Assembly: GCA_036268615.1 (NCBI GenBank)
Contig: DATATV010000060.1
Span: forward strand, 62,001-126,000
DNA length: 64,000 nt
From: DATATV01 sp036268615
GTDB lineage: Bacteria > Actinomycetota > Actinomycetes > Mycobacteriales > Pseudonocardiaceae
Direction: 5' to 3'
Shown piece by piece: positions 41,831-50,167 of the stretch. The notes beneath the pieces were generated by a model. It did not search any database and had not been told where the DNA came from. It saw only the letters and a program-made list of their open reading frames with translations. The position numbers and the translations under genes are program-made. Every line of letters begins with the position of its first letter. Within the stretch, counting starts at the first letter, position 1.

Positions 41831-42688
41831 TCAGGTCGTGGCCACCAGCAGATCCTCCCCACTGGACGGGCGAAGGCCGTCGGTGCGGTCGGCGAAGTAA
41901 CGCTCGGCGAGCACGGTGCCCGGCACGTGTCGGGCACCGGCGAAGCCGGCCTCGCGGGCCAGGGCGAGCATCTCCGGCGGCGTGTGGAAGCTGAGGAACG
42001 GCGTCCCGGACGCGCGCGCACCGCTGGCACTGCGTTCGAGTCCGGGACGGTCGGCCTCGGCCAGGAGTTCGGTGGGCAGCATGAAGGTCATGACGACCGT
42101 CGAGCCGGGGGCGAGGCCGGCGAGCTGGCGCAGGGTGGCCGCGGTGGCCTCCTTGGTGAGGTACATGGTGACGCCGGTGGACACGATGATCGCCGGCCGG
42201 CCGGGATCGAAGCCCGCGGCCGACAGCTGTGCCAACCAGGACTCGCTCGCCTCGAAGTCGACCGGCACGAGCCGCAGCCAGTCGGGGATGCCGTAGCCCA
42301 GCTCGATGAGCCGCTGGCGCTTCCAGGCCTGCGGACCGGCCTGGTCGACCTCGAAGACCCGCAGGCGGGCGGCGGTCTCCGGCCGGCGCTGGGCGAAGGT
42401 GTCCAGCCCGGCGCCCAGGATCACGTACTGGTCGACCCCGTGCTCGGCCTGTTCGGCGACCAGGTCCTCGATGAAACGAGCCCGGGCCACGATGGCCGCC
42501 CGGAACCCGCTGGTGGCACCCGGGTCCATGTCCGGACGGTCACGCCAGCCGGCCTCGGGGGCCACCAACCGCAGGCCGACCTCGTCGGCGAGCACCGGGG
42601 GCGGCCCGTCGACCAGGACGTGCATCGCCCGCCAGAGGGCGACCCGGACCGCGCTGCTCTCCGGCGCTTCGGTGTGTTCGACCGCCAT
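41831..42688 (-). CDS. SAM-dependent methyltransferase, leucine carboxyl methyltransferase-like family
   Basis: A 285-residue protein with ATG 42688 behind GGGAGA. VDQYVILGAGLDTFAQR is the SAM-binding motif of the actinobacterial PPM1/LCMT-like family (TIGR00027 type), followed by FEVDQAGPQAWKRQR, VPVDFEAS and STGVTMYLTKEAT. The substrate is unknown; relatives are numerous in mycobacteria and often lie near secondary-metabolism or lipid genes. It converges on the GH3 gene and is divergent from the CDF exporter by 130 bases. Confidence 0.85.
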   Translation of the reverse strand: MAVEHTEAPESSAVRVALWRAMHVLVDGPPPVLADEVGLRLVAPEAGWRDRPDMDPGATSGFRAAIVARARFIEDLVAEQAEHGVDQYVILGAGLDTFAQRRPETAARLRVFEVDQAGPQAWKRQRLIELGYGIPDWLRLVPVDFEASESWLAQLSAAGFDPGRPAIIVSTGVTMYLTKEATAATLRQLAGLAPGSTVVMTFMLPTELLAEADRPGLERSASGARASGTPFLSFHTPPEMLALAREAGFAGARHVPGTVLAERYFADRTDGLRPSSGEDLLVATT

Positions 42689-42771
42689 GCCGTTCTCCCT
42701 TGCCGCGCTCAGTTGGACCCGTCACTGGCGTCGGGTCGACGGTAAGGGTAACCTCACTACGCAGACACATG

Positions 42772-42787
42772 CATATGCGCGCATATG
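42772..42787. promoter_or_regulatory. CATATG-palindrome, ArsR/SmtB-type operator
   Basis: CATATGCGCGCATATG is a perfect 16-base palindrome, 31 bases before the start of the CDF metal exporter. AT-rich palindromes with ATATG half sites are typical binding sites of zinc-sensing ArsR/SmtB repressors. No such regulator gene is in the window. Confidence 0.65.
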
Positions 42788-42818
42788 TCTGTCGAGGTGC
42801 CCGAAGGGAGTGTGCGCG

Positions 42819-43793
42819 ATGAGCGGTGACCACGGCCACGGCCATGGCCTCGTCGGCGTGCCGGCGCGCTCCGACCGCGGCCGGCTGTGGACGGCGTTCG
42901 GGCTGATCGTCGGATTCATGCTGGTCGAGGTCGTGATCGGGCTGTTCGCCGGCTCGCTGGCGCTGCTCGCCGACGCCGGTCACATGGTGTCCGACGCCGC
43001 CGCGCTCGGGCTCGCGCTGGTCGCCATGCGGCTGGCCGAGCGGCCGGCCGAGGGCGCGTTCACCTACGGCCTCAAGCGCGCCGAGATCCTCTCCGCGCTG
43101 GCCAACGGGGCCACCCTGCTCGGGCTGAGCCTGTACTTCCTGATCGAGTCGATCACCCGGCTGGTCCGACCCGCGGTGGTGGCCGGTGGGCCGGTGCTGG
43201 GCGTCGCGGTGGCCGGTATCGCGGTCAACCTGGTGGCCACGCTGGTCCTGCGCGGGGCCAACCGGCAGAGCCTGAACGTCGAGGGCGGCTTCCGGCACAT
43301 CCTCACCGACCTCTACGCGTTCGTCGGCACCGCGATCGCCGGGGTGGTCATCCTGGTCACCGGCTTCGACCGGGCCGACGCGATCGCCTCGCTGCTGGTC
43401 GCCGCGCTGATGACCAAGGCGGGCGTCGAACTCGTGCGCGATTCCTGCCGGATCATCCTGGAGGCGTCCCCGCGCGGCACCGAGCCGACCGAGGTGCGCG
43501 CGGCGATCCTGGCCGAACCCGGCGTGCTCGGCCTGCACGAGCTGCACATCTGGGAGGTCACCTCGGGCTTCCCGGCGCTGTCCGCGCACGTCCTGGTGGA
43601 CGGCCACCAGGACTGCCACGAGCGGCGCGCCGGCCTGGAGCAGTTGCTGGCCGAGCGGTTCGACATCACCCACACCACCCTGCAGGTCGACCACCCCGAC
43701 GGAGCGGTGAGCAGCAGCCAGCAGTGCGCCGAGCACGTGGACGACCCGGCCTGCCCGACCGCCAGGATGGCCGGGCAGACGCTCAGGAGTTGA
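42819..43793 (+). CDS. Cation diffusion facilitator, zinc-type exporter
   Basis: A 324-residue exporter; ATG 42819 follows GGGAG. The His-rich N-terminus (DHGHGHGL) binds metal, six hydrophobic helices follow, and the transport site is given by two HxxxD motifs: HMVSD in TM2 and HILTD in TM5. The C-terminal cytoplasmic domain (LHELHIWEVTSGFPALSAHV) is the regulatory metal-binding dimer domain. HxxxD/HxxxD pairs favour Zn2+ over Mn2+ or Fe2+, with Co2+ or Cd2+ as possible additional ions. Regulation by a metal sensor is suggested by the palindrome upstream. Confidence 0.93.
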   Translation: MSGDHGHGHGLVGVPARSDRGRLWTAFGLIVGFMLVEVVIGLFAGSLALLADAGHMVSDAAALGLALVAMRLAERPAEGAFTYGLKRAEILSALANGATLLGLSLYFLIESITRLVRPAVVAGGPVLGVAVAGIAVNLVATLVLRGANRQSLNVEGGFRHILTDLYAFVGTAIAGVVILVTGFDRADAIASLLVAALMTKAGVELVRDSCRIILEASPRGTEPTEVRAAILAEPGVLGLHELHIWEVTSGFPALSAHVLVDGHQDCHERRAGLEQLLAERFDITHTTLQVDHPDGAVSSSQQCAEHVDDPACPTARMAGQTLRS

Positions 43794-44595
43794 CCGCCCT
43801 GCGTGGCGGCAGCGGGACGAAGCCGCTGGTGCGCTCGATGTAGTCGACGTAGTCGGGGCGCTGCGCGCGCATCCGTTTCTCGGTCATCGGCTTGCCACTG
43901 CCCTTGGCCAGCAGTGCGGTCATCACCAGCGGGGACAGGACGGTGACCGCGCCGAGCCAGTGTCCGCAGGCGGTCAGGTAGAGCCCCCACCAGACGCACG
44001 CGTCGCCGAAGTAGTTGGGGTGGCGGGTGTAGCGCCACAGGCCGGTGTCCAGGATCTTGCCCCGGTTGCCCGGGTCCGCCTTGAACCGGCTGAGCTGCTG
44101 GTCGCCGACGGACTCGAAGACGAAGCCGACCAGCCAGACCAGCACCCCCAGCCAGACCAGCACGGTCGGCCGCACCGGCAGGTACTGGGCGATTTGCACC
44201 GGCCAGGACACGAACCACAGCAGCAGCGCCTGCACCAGGTAGACCCGGGTGAACAGGTAACCGGCCGCCCGGTCCCCCGCCTTGTCGGCCATCGCCCGGT
44301 AGCGCGGGTCCTCGTCGCGACCGTGGTTGCGGCGGTGGATGTGGACGGACAGCCGCAGGCCCCAGGCCGCGGTGAGCACGGTGACCAGCAGCCGGGTCAG
44401 CAGCTCGCCGTGGCCGCCGGACAGCCCGAGGCTGACCAGCGCGACCACGACAAAACCCAGGCCCCACACGCTGTCGATGGTGTCCCAGCGCTGCCGGCGC
44501 CGGGCGATCACGAAGGTGGCCACGATCAGCCAGACCGCGACCGCCAGCGTCACCCCGAGGTTCACCAGCACCGCGGTCAGCGAGACACCCGCCAT
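43783..44595 (-). CDS. DUF1295 membrane protein (steroid 5-alpha-reductase-like)
   Basis: A 270-residue integral membrane protein of about seven helices. RYTRHPNYFGDACVWWGLYL is the family signature, shared with isoprenylcysteine methyltransferase and steroid 5-alpha-reductase folds; GLRLSVHIHRRNHGRDEDPRY is the other conserved block. ATG 44595 shares one base with the stop of the CFA synthase gene, so they are cotranscribed. The orthologue position in mycobacteria is Rv0446c, beside ufaA1 and sigK. It probably reduces a lipid intermediate made by the neighbouring methyltransferases; the exact reaction is inference. It converges on the CDF gene with an 11-base overlap. Confidence 0.85.
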   Translation of the reverse strand: MAGVSLTAVLVNLGVTLAVAVWLIVATFVIARRRQRWDTIDSVWGLGFVVVALVSLGLSGGHGELLTRLLVTVLTAAWGLRLSVHIHRRNHGRDEDPRYRAMADKAGDRAAGYLFTRVYLVQALLLWFVSWPVQIAQYLPVRPTVLVWLGVLVWLVGFVFESVGDQQLSRFKADPGNRGKILDTGLWRYTRHPNYFGDACVWWGLYLTACGHWLGAVTVLSPLVMTALLAKGSGKPMTEKRMRAQRPDYVDYIERTSGFVPLPPRRAVNS

Positions 44596-45896
44596 CAACG
44601 CGTGCCCACCTGGTCGGCCGACCAGGCCACCCGGGTCGGCGGCATCCCGCTGCGACCGTCCGCGGTGGCCCGCACCGCGAGGATCTGGTTCACGCCCATC
44701 CGGTTCTCCTCGAAGGCGAGCGCACCGCCCGCCAGGTAGAGCCGCCACACCCGGACCTGGCCCGGACCGGCGATCCCGGCGAGTTGCCGCTGCCGCTCGT
44801 CCACCGTGTCCGCCCAGGCCCGAATGGTGCGCACGTAGTGCTCCCGCAGGGACTCCACGTCCCGCACCTCGAAGCCGGCCGCCTCAAGATAGTCAAGGGT
44901 ACGGCCGACCGAGACCATGGTCATGTCCGGCGCGACGTAACCCTCGATGAACTTGCCGCCGCCGGGTTCCACCGGACCCCGGGACATCTGTTGCAGCAGC
45001 AGCCGGCCCTCCGGTCGCAGCATCCGGTAGAGGGTGGCCGCGTAGGTCGGGTAGTTGCCCGCGCCGACGTGTTCGCCCATCTCCACCGACGCCACCACGT
45101 CGAACGGCTCGCCGTGCAGTTCGCGGTAGTCCTGCAGGCGTACCTCGACCCGACCGGTCAGGCCGGCCTCGGCGATCCGCCGCCGACCGAACTCGGCCTG
45201 CTGCGCGGACAGGGTGATCCCAGTGACCTGGACGCCGTAGTGCTCGGCCGCGTGGCAGATCAGCGAGCCCCAGCCGCAGCCGACGTCCAGCATCCGCATT
45301 CCCGGCCGCAGCTCCAGCTTGCGGCAGATCAGGTCGAGCTTGTCCCGCTGTGCGTCGGTGTGCGAGTAGTCCGGGTCGAGGCTGGTCCAGTAGCCGCTGG
45401 AATAGGCCATCCGCTCCTCCAGGACCGCCTGGTAGAAGTCGTTGCCCAGGTCGTAGTGGTGCGAGATGGCGGCCCGGTCGCGCAGCCGGGTGTGCGGCCG
45501 GCCGGACAGCCGGGCCTCCTCCGGCGGCGGGGTGGGGCGGGGGCCGAGCACGCCGAGTCGCAGGGCCGTGCCGATGGCCGAGCGCCAGTCGGCGAAGCCC
45601 AGCTTCGGCCGGGTCAGGCCATCGGTGCGGACCAGGGCCCAACAGCGGCGCAGGCCCTCGGTGAGGTCGCCCTCCACGTCCAGGTCACCGGACACGTACG
45701 CCCTGGCCAGGCCGAGTTCGTCGGGGTCCCAGAGCAGCCTGCGCAGCGCCCGGCGGGAGCGCAGCACCACGATCGGACCGTTGGTCGGACCGGCCACGCT
45801 GCCGTCCCAGGCACGCACCCCGACCGGCAACTCCACCCCGAGCCACCGGTTGACCAGTTCGACCAGTACCGCCGCGACACCGACACGTGTGGACAC
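44595..45896 (-). CDS. Cyclopropane-fatty-acyl-phospholipid synthase family methyltransferase (second copy)
   Basis: A 433-residue enzyme; GTG 45896 lies five bases after GGGAGG. An N-terminal domain of about 120 residues precedes the SAM site MLDVGCGWGSL, with the CFA blocks ISHHYDLGNDFYQ, MAYSSGYW, VEMGEHVG and LQQMSRG. CFA-type enzymes add a methylene or methyl to double bonds of membrane lipid acyl chains. It is the second such gene in the locus (see 48038-49321) and is not present at the mycobacterial sigK locus as I know it. A SigK-type promoter can be read in front of it, and DUF1295 follows in the same operon. Confidence 0.88.
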   Translation of the reverse strand: MSTRVGVAAVLVELVNRWLGVELPVGVRAWDGSVAGPTNGPIVVLRSRRALRRLLWDPDELGLARAYVSGDLDVEGDLTEGLRRCWALVRTDGLTRPKLGFADWRSAIGTALRLGVLGPRPTPPPEEARLSGRPHTRLRDRAAISHHYDLGNDFYQAVLEERMAYSSGYWTSLDPDYSHTDAQRDKLDLICRKLELRPGMRMLDVGCGWGSLICHAAEHYGVQVTGITLSAQQAEFGRRRIAEAGLTGRVEVRLQDYRELHGEPFDVVASVEMGEHVGAGNYPTYAATLYRMLRPEGRLLLQQMSRGPVEPGGGKFIEGYVAPDMTMVSVGRTLDYLEAAGFEVRDVESLREHYVRTIRAWADTVDERQRQLAGIAGPGQVRVWRLYLAGGALAFEENRMGVNQILAVRATADGRSGMPPTRVAWSADQVGTR

Positions 45897-45931
45897 AAAC
45901 GCCTCCCAGACCCGGTTGGACTCCCATCGGA

Positions 45932-45959
45932 GTTCGGGGCCCGCGCGCCGATGGGATTG
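45932..45959 (-). promoter_or_regulatory. SigK-type promoter of the CFA/DUF1295 operon
   Basis: On the minus strand CAATCC (45959-45954), a 16-base spacer and CCGAAC (45937-45932) match the mycobacterial SigK promoter pattern CCATCC/CCGAAT at 10 of 12 positions and resemble the promoter read in front of sigK here. Transcription would start near 45925, giving a 28-base leader with Shine-Dalgarno. It lies inside an inverted repeat CCCATCGG/CCGATGGG (45923-45955). Confidence 0.55.
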
Positions 45960-46028
45960 CGCCGGAGGTCGAATGTGTGCCGAGTCACAAGGAATGAACC
46001 AAACGGGCCCCAGCAACGAATTGACGGT

Positions 46029-47291
46029 GTGAATCGCGAACGAGTCGCGGTAGTCGGTGCCGGTGTGTCCGGGCTGACCGCCGCCTACCTGCTCCAGCGC
46101 CGCTTCGACGTGTTGCTCTTCGAGGCGGACGACCGGTTGGGCGGCCACGCGCACACCCAGGAGCTGTCCACTCCGGACGGCGGAACCGTCGCGGTGGACA
46201 CCGGGTTCATCGTGCACAACGAGCGCACCTATCCAAAACTGATCAAATTGTTCGCCGAACTGGACATCGCCACCCAGGACACCGAGATGTCGATGAGCGT
46301 GCGCTGTGACGAATGCGGGTTGGAGTACGCAGGCGGCCGGGCGCTGTCGGGCCTGTTTCCCCGGCCGGGCAACCTCATCCGGCCGCGGTACCTGCGTCTG
46401 CTCGCCGAGGTCAACCGGTTCCACCGGCACGCCCGGCGCCTGCTCGACCGGCCGGCGGCGGGCGATCTCACCCTCGGCGAGTTCGCCGCCGTCGGCGGCT
46501 ACTCGGACTACTTCATCGACCATTTCCTGCTGCCGATGGTGTCGGCCGTGTGGTCGGCGGGCGCCGAGGTGAGCAAGCGCTACCCGGCCCGCTATCTGTT
46601 CACCTTCCTGCGCCACCACGGGATGTTGGCGGTCAGCGGCTCGCCGACCTGGCGGACGGTGGTCGGCGGCTCGCGGCACTACGTCGAGCGCGCGGCCAAG
46701 AACCTGACCGCGGTGCACGTGGGCACACCGGTCCGGTCGATCCGCAGGCTGGCCGACCACGTCGAGGTGCGCGACGACGCCGACCACGCCCACCAGGTCA
46801 GCCGGGTCGTCGTCGCCACCCACCCGGACCAGGCGCTGAACCTGCTGGCCGACCCGACCGACGCGGAGCGCGCCGCGCTCGGCGCGTTCGAGTACTCGCG
46901 CAACGAGACCTGGCTGCACACCGACGCGTCCGTGCTGCCGGCCGCGGCGGGCGCGCGGGCGTCCTGGAACTACCGCAAGCACGGCTGCCGCTCCGACGAC
47001 AACCCGGTTCTGGTGACCTACCACATGAACCGGCTGATGCGGCTGGCCGAGCCGGAGGACTACCTGGTCACGCTGAACGCGGCCGGCCGGGTGCGGGAGT
47101 CCAGTGTGCTGCGCCGGATGGCCTACGCACACCCGGTGTACACCCCGGAATCGGTTGCCGCACAACGGAAACTGCCGGCCCTGAACACCGCGTCCACCGC
47201 GTATGCCGGCGCGTACCACGGTTGGGGTTTCCACGAGGACGGCTGCGCGTCCGGCGTGCGCGCGGCGGCGTCGTTGGGGGTGTCCTGGTAG
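46029..47291 (+). CDS. FAD-dependent oxidoreductase (amine oxidase fold), Rv0449c-like
   Basis: A 420-residue flavoprotein starting at GTG 46029 without a Shine-Dalgarno. The dinucleotide-binding motif VAVVGAGVSGLTAAYLL and FEADDRLGGHAHT at the N-terminus bind FAD, and TGFIVHNERTYP, TWRTVVGGSRHYV and VVVATHPDQAL are family blocks; the C-terminus has AGAYHGWGFHEDG. Related proteins form a conserved neighbourhood with DUF1365 and CFA-type methyltransferases, where they act in making modified fatty acids (desaturation or saturation of the methylated chain). The next gene starts immediately after its stop. A weak ACGAAT near 46016 could be the -10 of a leaderless promoter. Confidence 0.88.
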   Translation: MNRERVAVVGAGVSGLTAAYLLQRRFDVLLFEADDRLGGHAHTQELSTPDGGTVAVDTGFIVHNERTYPKLIKLFAELDIATQDTEMSMSVRCDECGLEYAGGRALSGLFPRPGNLIRPRYLRLLAEVNRFHRHARRLLDRPAAGDLTLGEFAAVGGYSDYFIDHFLLPMVSAVWSAGAEVSKRYPARYLFTFLRHHGMLAVSGSPTWRTVVGGSRHYVERAAKNLTAVHVGTPVRSIRRLADHVEVRDDADHAHQVSRVVVATHPDQALNLLADPTDAERAALGAFEYSRNETWLHTDASVLPAAAGARASWNYRKHGCRSDDNPVLVTYHMNRLMRLAEPEDYLVTLNAAGRVRESSVLRRMAYAHPVYTPESVAAQRKLPALNTASTAYAGAYHGWGFHEDGCASGVRAAASLGVSW

Positions 47292-48041
47292 GTGAGGACT
47301 GAAACCGGCGAAGGCCGGGTACCAGCACTGTATGAGGCCGAGGTCAACCACGTGCGCACGGTGGCACCGGCGCACTCGTTCACCCACCAGGTGTATCTCT
47401 GGCTGGTCGACCTGAACGACCTGCCACGGCCGGCGTGGTGGCTGCGGCCGTTCGCCGGTTTCCGGGCGGCCGACCATCTCGGCGCGCCGGACCGGAGCAT
47501 CCGGCAGAACCTGGACGCGTGGCTGGCCACGCAGGGCGTCGACCTGGCCGGCGGGCGAGTGCTGATGCTCGCCCAGGCCCGGGTGTTGGGCCATGTGTTC
47601 AACCCGATCAGCCTCTACTGGTGTCACCGGCCGGACGGCGAACTGGCCTGTGTGGTCGCCGAGGTGCACAACACCTACGGCGAGCGGCACTGCTACCTGC
47701 TGCACACCGACCACGCCGGCCGGGCCACCGTGGACAAGAAGTTCTACGTCTCCCCGTTCCTGCCGGTGGCCGGCGAGTACCTGATGCGGGTGCCCGAGCC
47801 GGACGACCGGCTGGCGGTCACCGTGGTGCTGCGCCAGGACGGCAGCACTCCGCTCACCGCCGTCCTCCGGGGCGACCGGCGGCCAGCGGGCAACCGCGCC
47901 ATCGCGCGGATGGCCCTACGTCACCCCTTTGTCCCGCAACGGGTTTCCGCGCTCATCCGACGGCACGGCGTGCTGCTGTGGCTGCGTCGCGCGGCAATCG
48001 TGCCCAGAACTCCACATGTTCACCAGGAAGGTGTCCGATGA
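47292..48041 (+). CDS. DUF1365 protein, Rv0448c-like
   Basis: A 249-residue protein whose GTG starts right after the FAD-oxidoreductase stop. ALYEAEVNHVRTVAPAHSFTH, LMLAQARVLGHVFNPISLYW and AEVHNTYGERHCYLL are the hallmarks of DUF1365, always found beside amine-oxidase-like flavoproteins and CFA-type enzymes. It has no membrane segment. It is likely to help deliver or modify the lipid substrate; no activity is certain. The following methyltransferase overlaps its stop (ATGA), so the three genes form one translational unit. Confidence 0.88.
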   Translation: MRTETGEGRVPALYEAEVNHVRTVAPAHSFTHQVYLWLVDLNDLPRPAWWLRPFAGFRAADHLGAPDRSIRQNLDAWLATQGVDLAGGRVLMLAQARVLGHVFNPISLYWCHRPDGELACVVAEVHNTYGERHCYLLHTDHAGRATVDKKFYVSPFLPVAGEYLMRVPEPDDRLAVTVVLRQDGSTPLTAVLRGDRRPAGNRAIARMALRHPFVPQRVSALIRRHGVLLWLRRAAIVPRTPHVHQEGVR

Positions 48042-49321
48042 GCACCGCGATCAACAATGTCACCAAGTTTCCGTCGACGAGATCAGCGCAGCCGGTCGAG
48101 GGCCGGCCTGACATCGAGCTCGTCCGGGCCGATCTGCTCACCCCGCCGCACTCCCCCGCCCGCGCGTTCGTGGCCGAGCGGCTGTTCCGCTTCGTGGTGC
48201 GTTCGCTGCCGGTGCGGGTGGCGCTGCCCGGCGGTGAGCGGCTGGGGGCGGGTGGGCCGGACTCGCCGGTGATGCGCATCCACCGGCCGGCCGCGTTCTT
48301 CCACCGACTCGGCGCCGACGCCAAGATCGGCTTCGGTGAGTCGTACATGGCCGGTGACTGGTCGAGCACCGCACCGGCCGACCTGCTGACCCCATTCGCG
48401 GCCCGGATGGCCAGCCTGGTGCCCAGGCCGTTGCAGGCGCTGCGCCGGTTCGTGGACGCCCGGCAGCCCAACACCGAGCGCAACACGGTGGACGGCGCGC
48501 GGGAGAACATCCACCGGCACTACGACCTGTCCAACGACCTGTTCGCCGCGTTCCTGGACGAGACGATGACCTACTCGTCGGCGTGGTTCCCGCCGGGCGG
48601 CGACGACCTGGCCGTGGCCCAGCGGCACAAGATTGACGGCATTCTCGACCTGGCCGGGGTGACCGCCGGCAGCCGGGTGTTGGAGTTCGGTACCGGCTGG
48701 GGCGAACTCGCGCTGCGGGCGGCCCGGCGCGGCGCGACCGTGACCAGCCTGACGCTGTCGGTGGAACAGCGCGAACTGGCCATCCGGCGGATCGCCGAGG
48801 CCGGCCTGTCCGACCGGGTCACCGTGCTGCTGCGGGACTACCGGGAGGCCGAGGGCCGGTACGACGCGGTGGTCAGCGTGGAGATGATCGAGGCGGTCGG
48901 CGCGGAGTACTGGCCGACCTACTTCGCCACACTGGACCGGTTGCTCGTCCCCGGCGGCCGGGTCGGACTACAGGCCATCACGATGCCGCACGACCGGATG
49001 CTGGCCACCCGCAACTCCTACACCTGGATTCACAAGTACGTCTTCCCCGGCGGGCTGTGCCTGTCCGTGCCGGCGATCGAGCGGACCGTCGCCGAGCACA
49101 CCGGCCTGCGGATCAGCGACCGCCGCTCGCTGGGTGCGGACTACGCGCGCACGCTGGACCACTGGCGGCGCCGGTTCCTGGCCGCCTGGCCGACCATCAG
49201 CCAGCACGGCTTCGAAGAGACGTTCCGCCGGATGTGGGAGTTCTACCTCGCCTACTCCGAGGCCGGTTTCCGCGGCAAGTACCTCGACGTCTGGCAGTTC
49301 GGGCTGACCAAGCCCGCCTGA
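48038..49321 (+). CDS. ufaA1: UfaA1-like CFA-family methyltransferase
   Basis: A 427-residue SAM enzyme; ATG 48038 follows AGGAAGG and overlaps the DUF1365 stop. CFA-family motifs are IHRHYDLSNDLFAAFLDE, MTYSSAWFPPGGD, the SAM loop VLEFGTGWGELALRAA, VSVEMIEAVG and GLQAITMPHDR. The neighbourhood (FAD oxidoreductase, DUF1365, DUF1295, sigK, rskA) matches M. tuberculosis Rv0449c-Rv0444c, where UfaA1 methylates oleate toward tuberculostearic acid. By analogy this protein would make a 10-methyl branched fatty acid. A perfect terminator follows. Confidence 0.88.
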   Translation: MSTAINNVTKFPSTRSAQPVEGRPDIELVRADLLTPPHSPARAFVAERLFRFVVRSLPVRVALPGGERLGAGGPDSPVMRIHRPAAFFHRLGADAKIGFGESYMAGDWSSTAPADLLTPFAARMASLVPRPLQALRRFVDARQPNTERNTVDGARENIHRHYDLSNDLFAAFLDETMTYSSAWFPPGGDDLAVAQRHKIDGILDLAGVTAGSRVLEFGTGWGELALRAARRGATVTSLTLSVEQRELAIRRIAEAGLSDRVTVLLRDYREAEGRYDAVVSVEMIEAVGAEYWPTYFATLDRLLVPGGRVGLQAITMPHDRMLATRNSYTWIHKYVFPGGLCLSVPAIERTVAEHTGLRISDRRSLGADYARTLDHWRRRFLAAWPTISQHGFEETFRRMWEFYLAYSEAGFRGKYLDVWQFGLTKPA

Positions 49322-49334
49322 TACCCGGGGGTGT

Positions 49335-49368
49335 GACAAGGGCGGGAGCTTCGGCTCCCGCCCTTGTC
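49335..49368. terminator. Bidirectional terminator between ufaA1 and rskA
   Basis: GACAAGGGCGGGAGC (49335-49349), a TTCG tetraloop and GCTCCCGCCCTTGTC (49354-49368) make a perfect 15-base-pair hairpin. It lies between two convergent genes, 13 bases after the ufaA1 stop and 25 bases after the rskA stop, so it should end transcription from both sides. Confidence 0.9.
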
Positions 49369-49393
49369 GTCGTGCTGACTGGTACCGCGTTGA

Positions 49394-50167
49394 TCAGGCC
49401 GGCAGGCTGACGGCCATGATCGGGGTCGTGGTCGGCTGCTTGGAGCCGCCGGCCGGTTCGACGGTCACCGCGAGGGTGGCCGTGTTGTCCAGTGTGGACA
49501 CCAGCACCGGATTGACCGCGCCACTGGCGTTCGCGGTCAACACGCCGGCCGAGCGCGGCGACCCGGTCGTACCGATCGCCCACAGCTGGTAGGTGCGGTC
49601 GTTGGGCTGCACGGGCATGTTCGAGGCGACGAAGACCGCCTCGTTGAGCTTCTTGGACACGATCAGCGCGCCCGAGCCGCCGGTGGCAGCGGTACCGGTC
49701 ACCATGCTCACGTCCGGCGCGGCGAGCAGCTCGGCCACCGGCGCATACTGCTGTTCCTGTTGGGACAGCTGGCCTTCGGCGGTCTGCAACTGGTTGTGCT
49801 CGTGCTGCGCGTCGATGCCGACGCCGATCGCGACGGCGATGGCCACCACCGCGGCGGCCGTGGTGATCCGGGTGACCCACTTGCGCCGGGCCGCGTGGGC
49901 GGCGAGGTCGATCACGTTGTCGGCCGGGTCGACCGCGGGCGGTTCCTGCCGGACCGTGGTGATCACCGTGAGAACGCGCTGACGCATCCGCTCCGGGGGC
50001 GCCTCGTCGACGGCGAGTGCCAACCGGGCCGCGGTCTCCAGGAACTCGGCGACCTCGTCGGTGCAGTGCGGGCACTCGGCCAGGTGCTGCTCGAAGTCGC
50101 CGCGCTCGACGTTCTCCAGCGCGTCCAGGGCGTACGCACCGGTCAGCGTGTGCACGTCGGGTGTCAT
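49394..50167 (-). CDS. rskA: Anti-sigma-K factor RskA
   Basis: A 257-residue membrane anti-sigma factor. The N-terminal cytoplasmic domain contains HLAECPHC, the HxxxCxxC motif of zinc-associated anti-sigma domains; one transmembrane helix follows at about residues 100-118, and the C-terminal RskA domain (FVASNMPVQPNDRTYQLWAIG) is extracytoplasmic. It would hold SigK inactive at the membrane until regulated proteolysis releases it. ATG 50167 overlaps the sigK stop (ATGA), the standard sigma/anti-sigma pairing. Confidence 0.93.
   Translation of the reverse strand: MTPDVHTLTGAYALDALENVERGDFEQHLAECPHCTDEVAEFLETAARLALAVDEAPPERMRQRVLTVITTVRQEPPAVDPADNVIDLAAHAARRKWVTRITTAAAVVAIAVAIGVGIDAQHEHNQLQTAEGQLSQQEQQYAPVAELLAAPDVSMVTGTAATGGSGALIVSKKLNEAVFVASNMPVQPNDRTYQLWAIGTTGSPRSAGVLTANASGAVNPVLVSTLDNTATLAVTVEPAGGSKQPTTTPIMAVSLPA

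Noticed and set aside
45923..45955. Inverted repeat CCCATCGG/CCGATGGG read as a symmetrical pair of SigK promoters (CCATCG-N18-CCGATG)
   Set aside because: The 18-base spacer and two mismatches fit less well than CAATCC-N16-CCGAAC on the minus strand; the inverted repeat may still bind a regulator.
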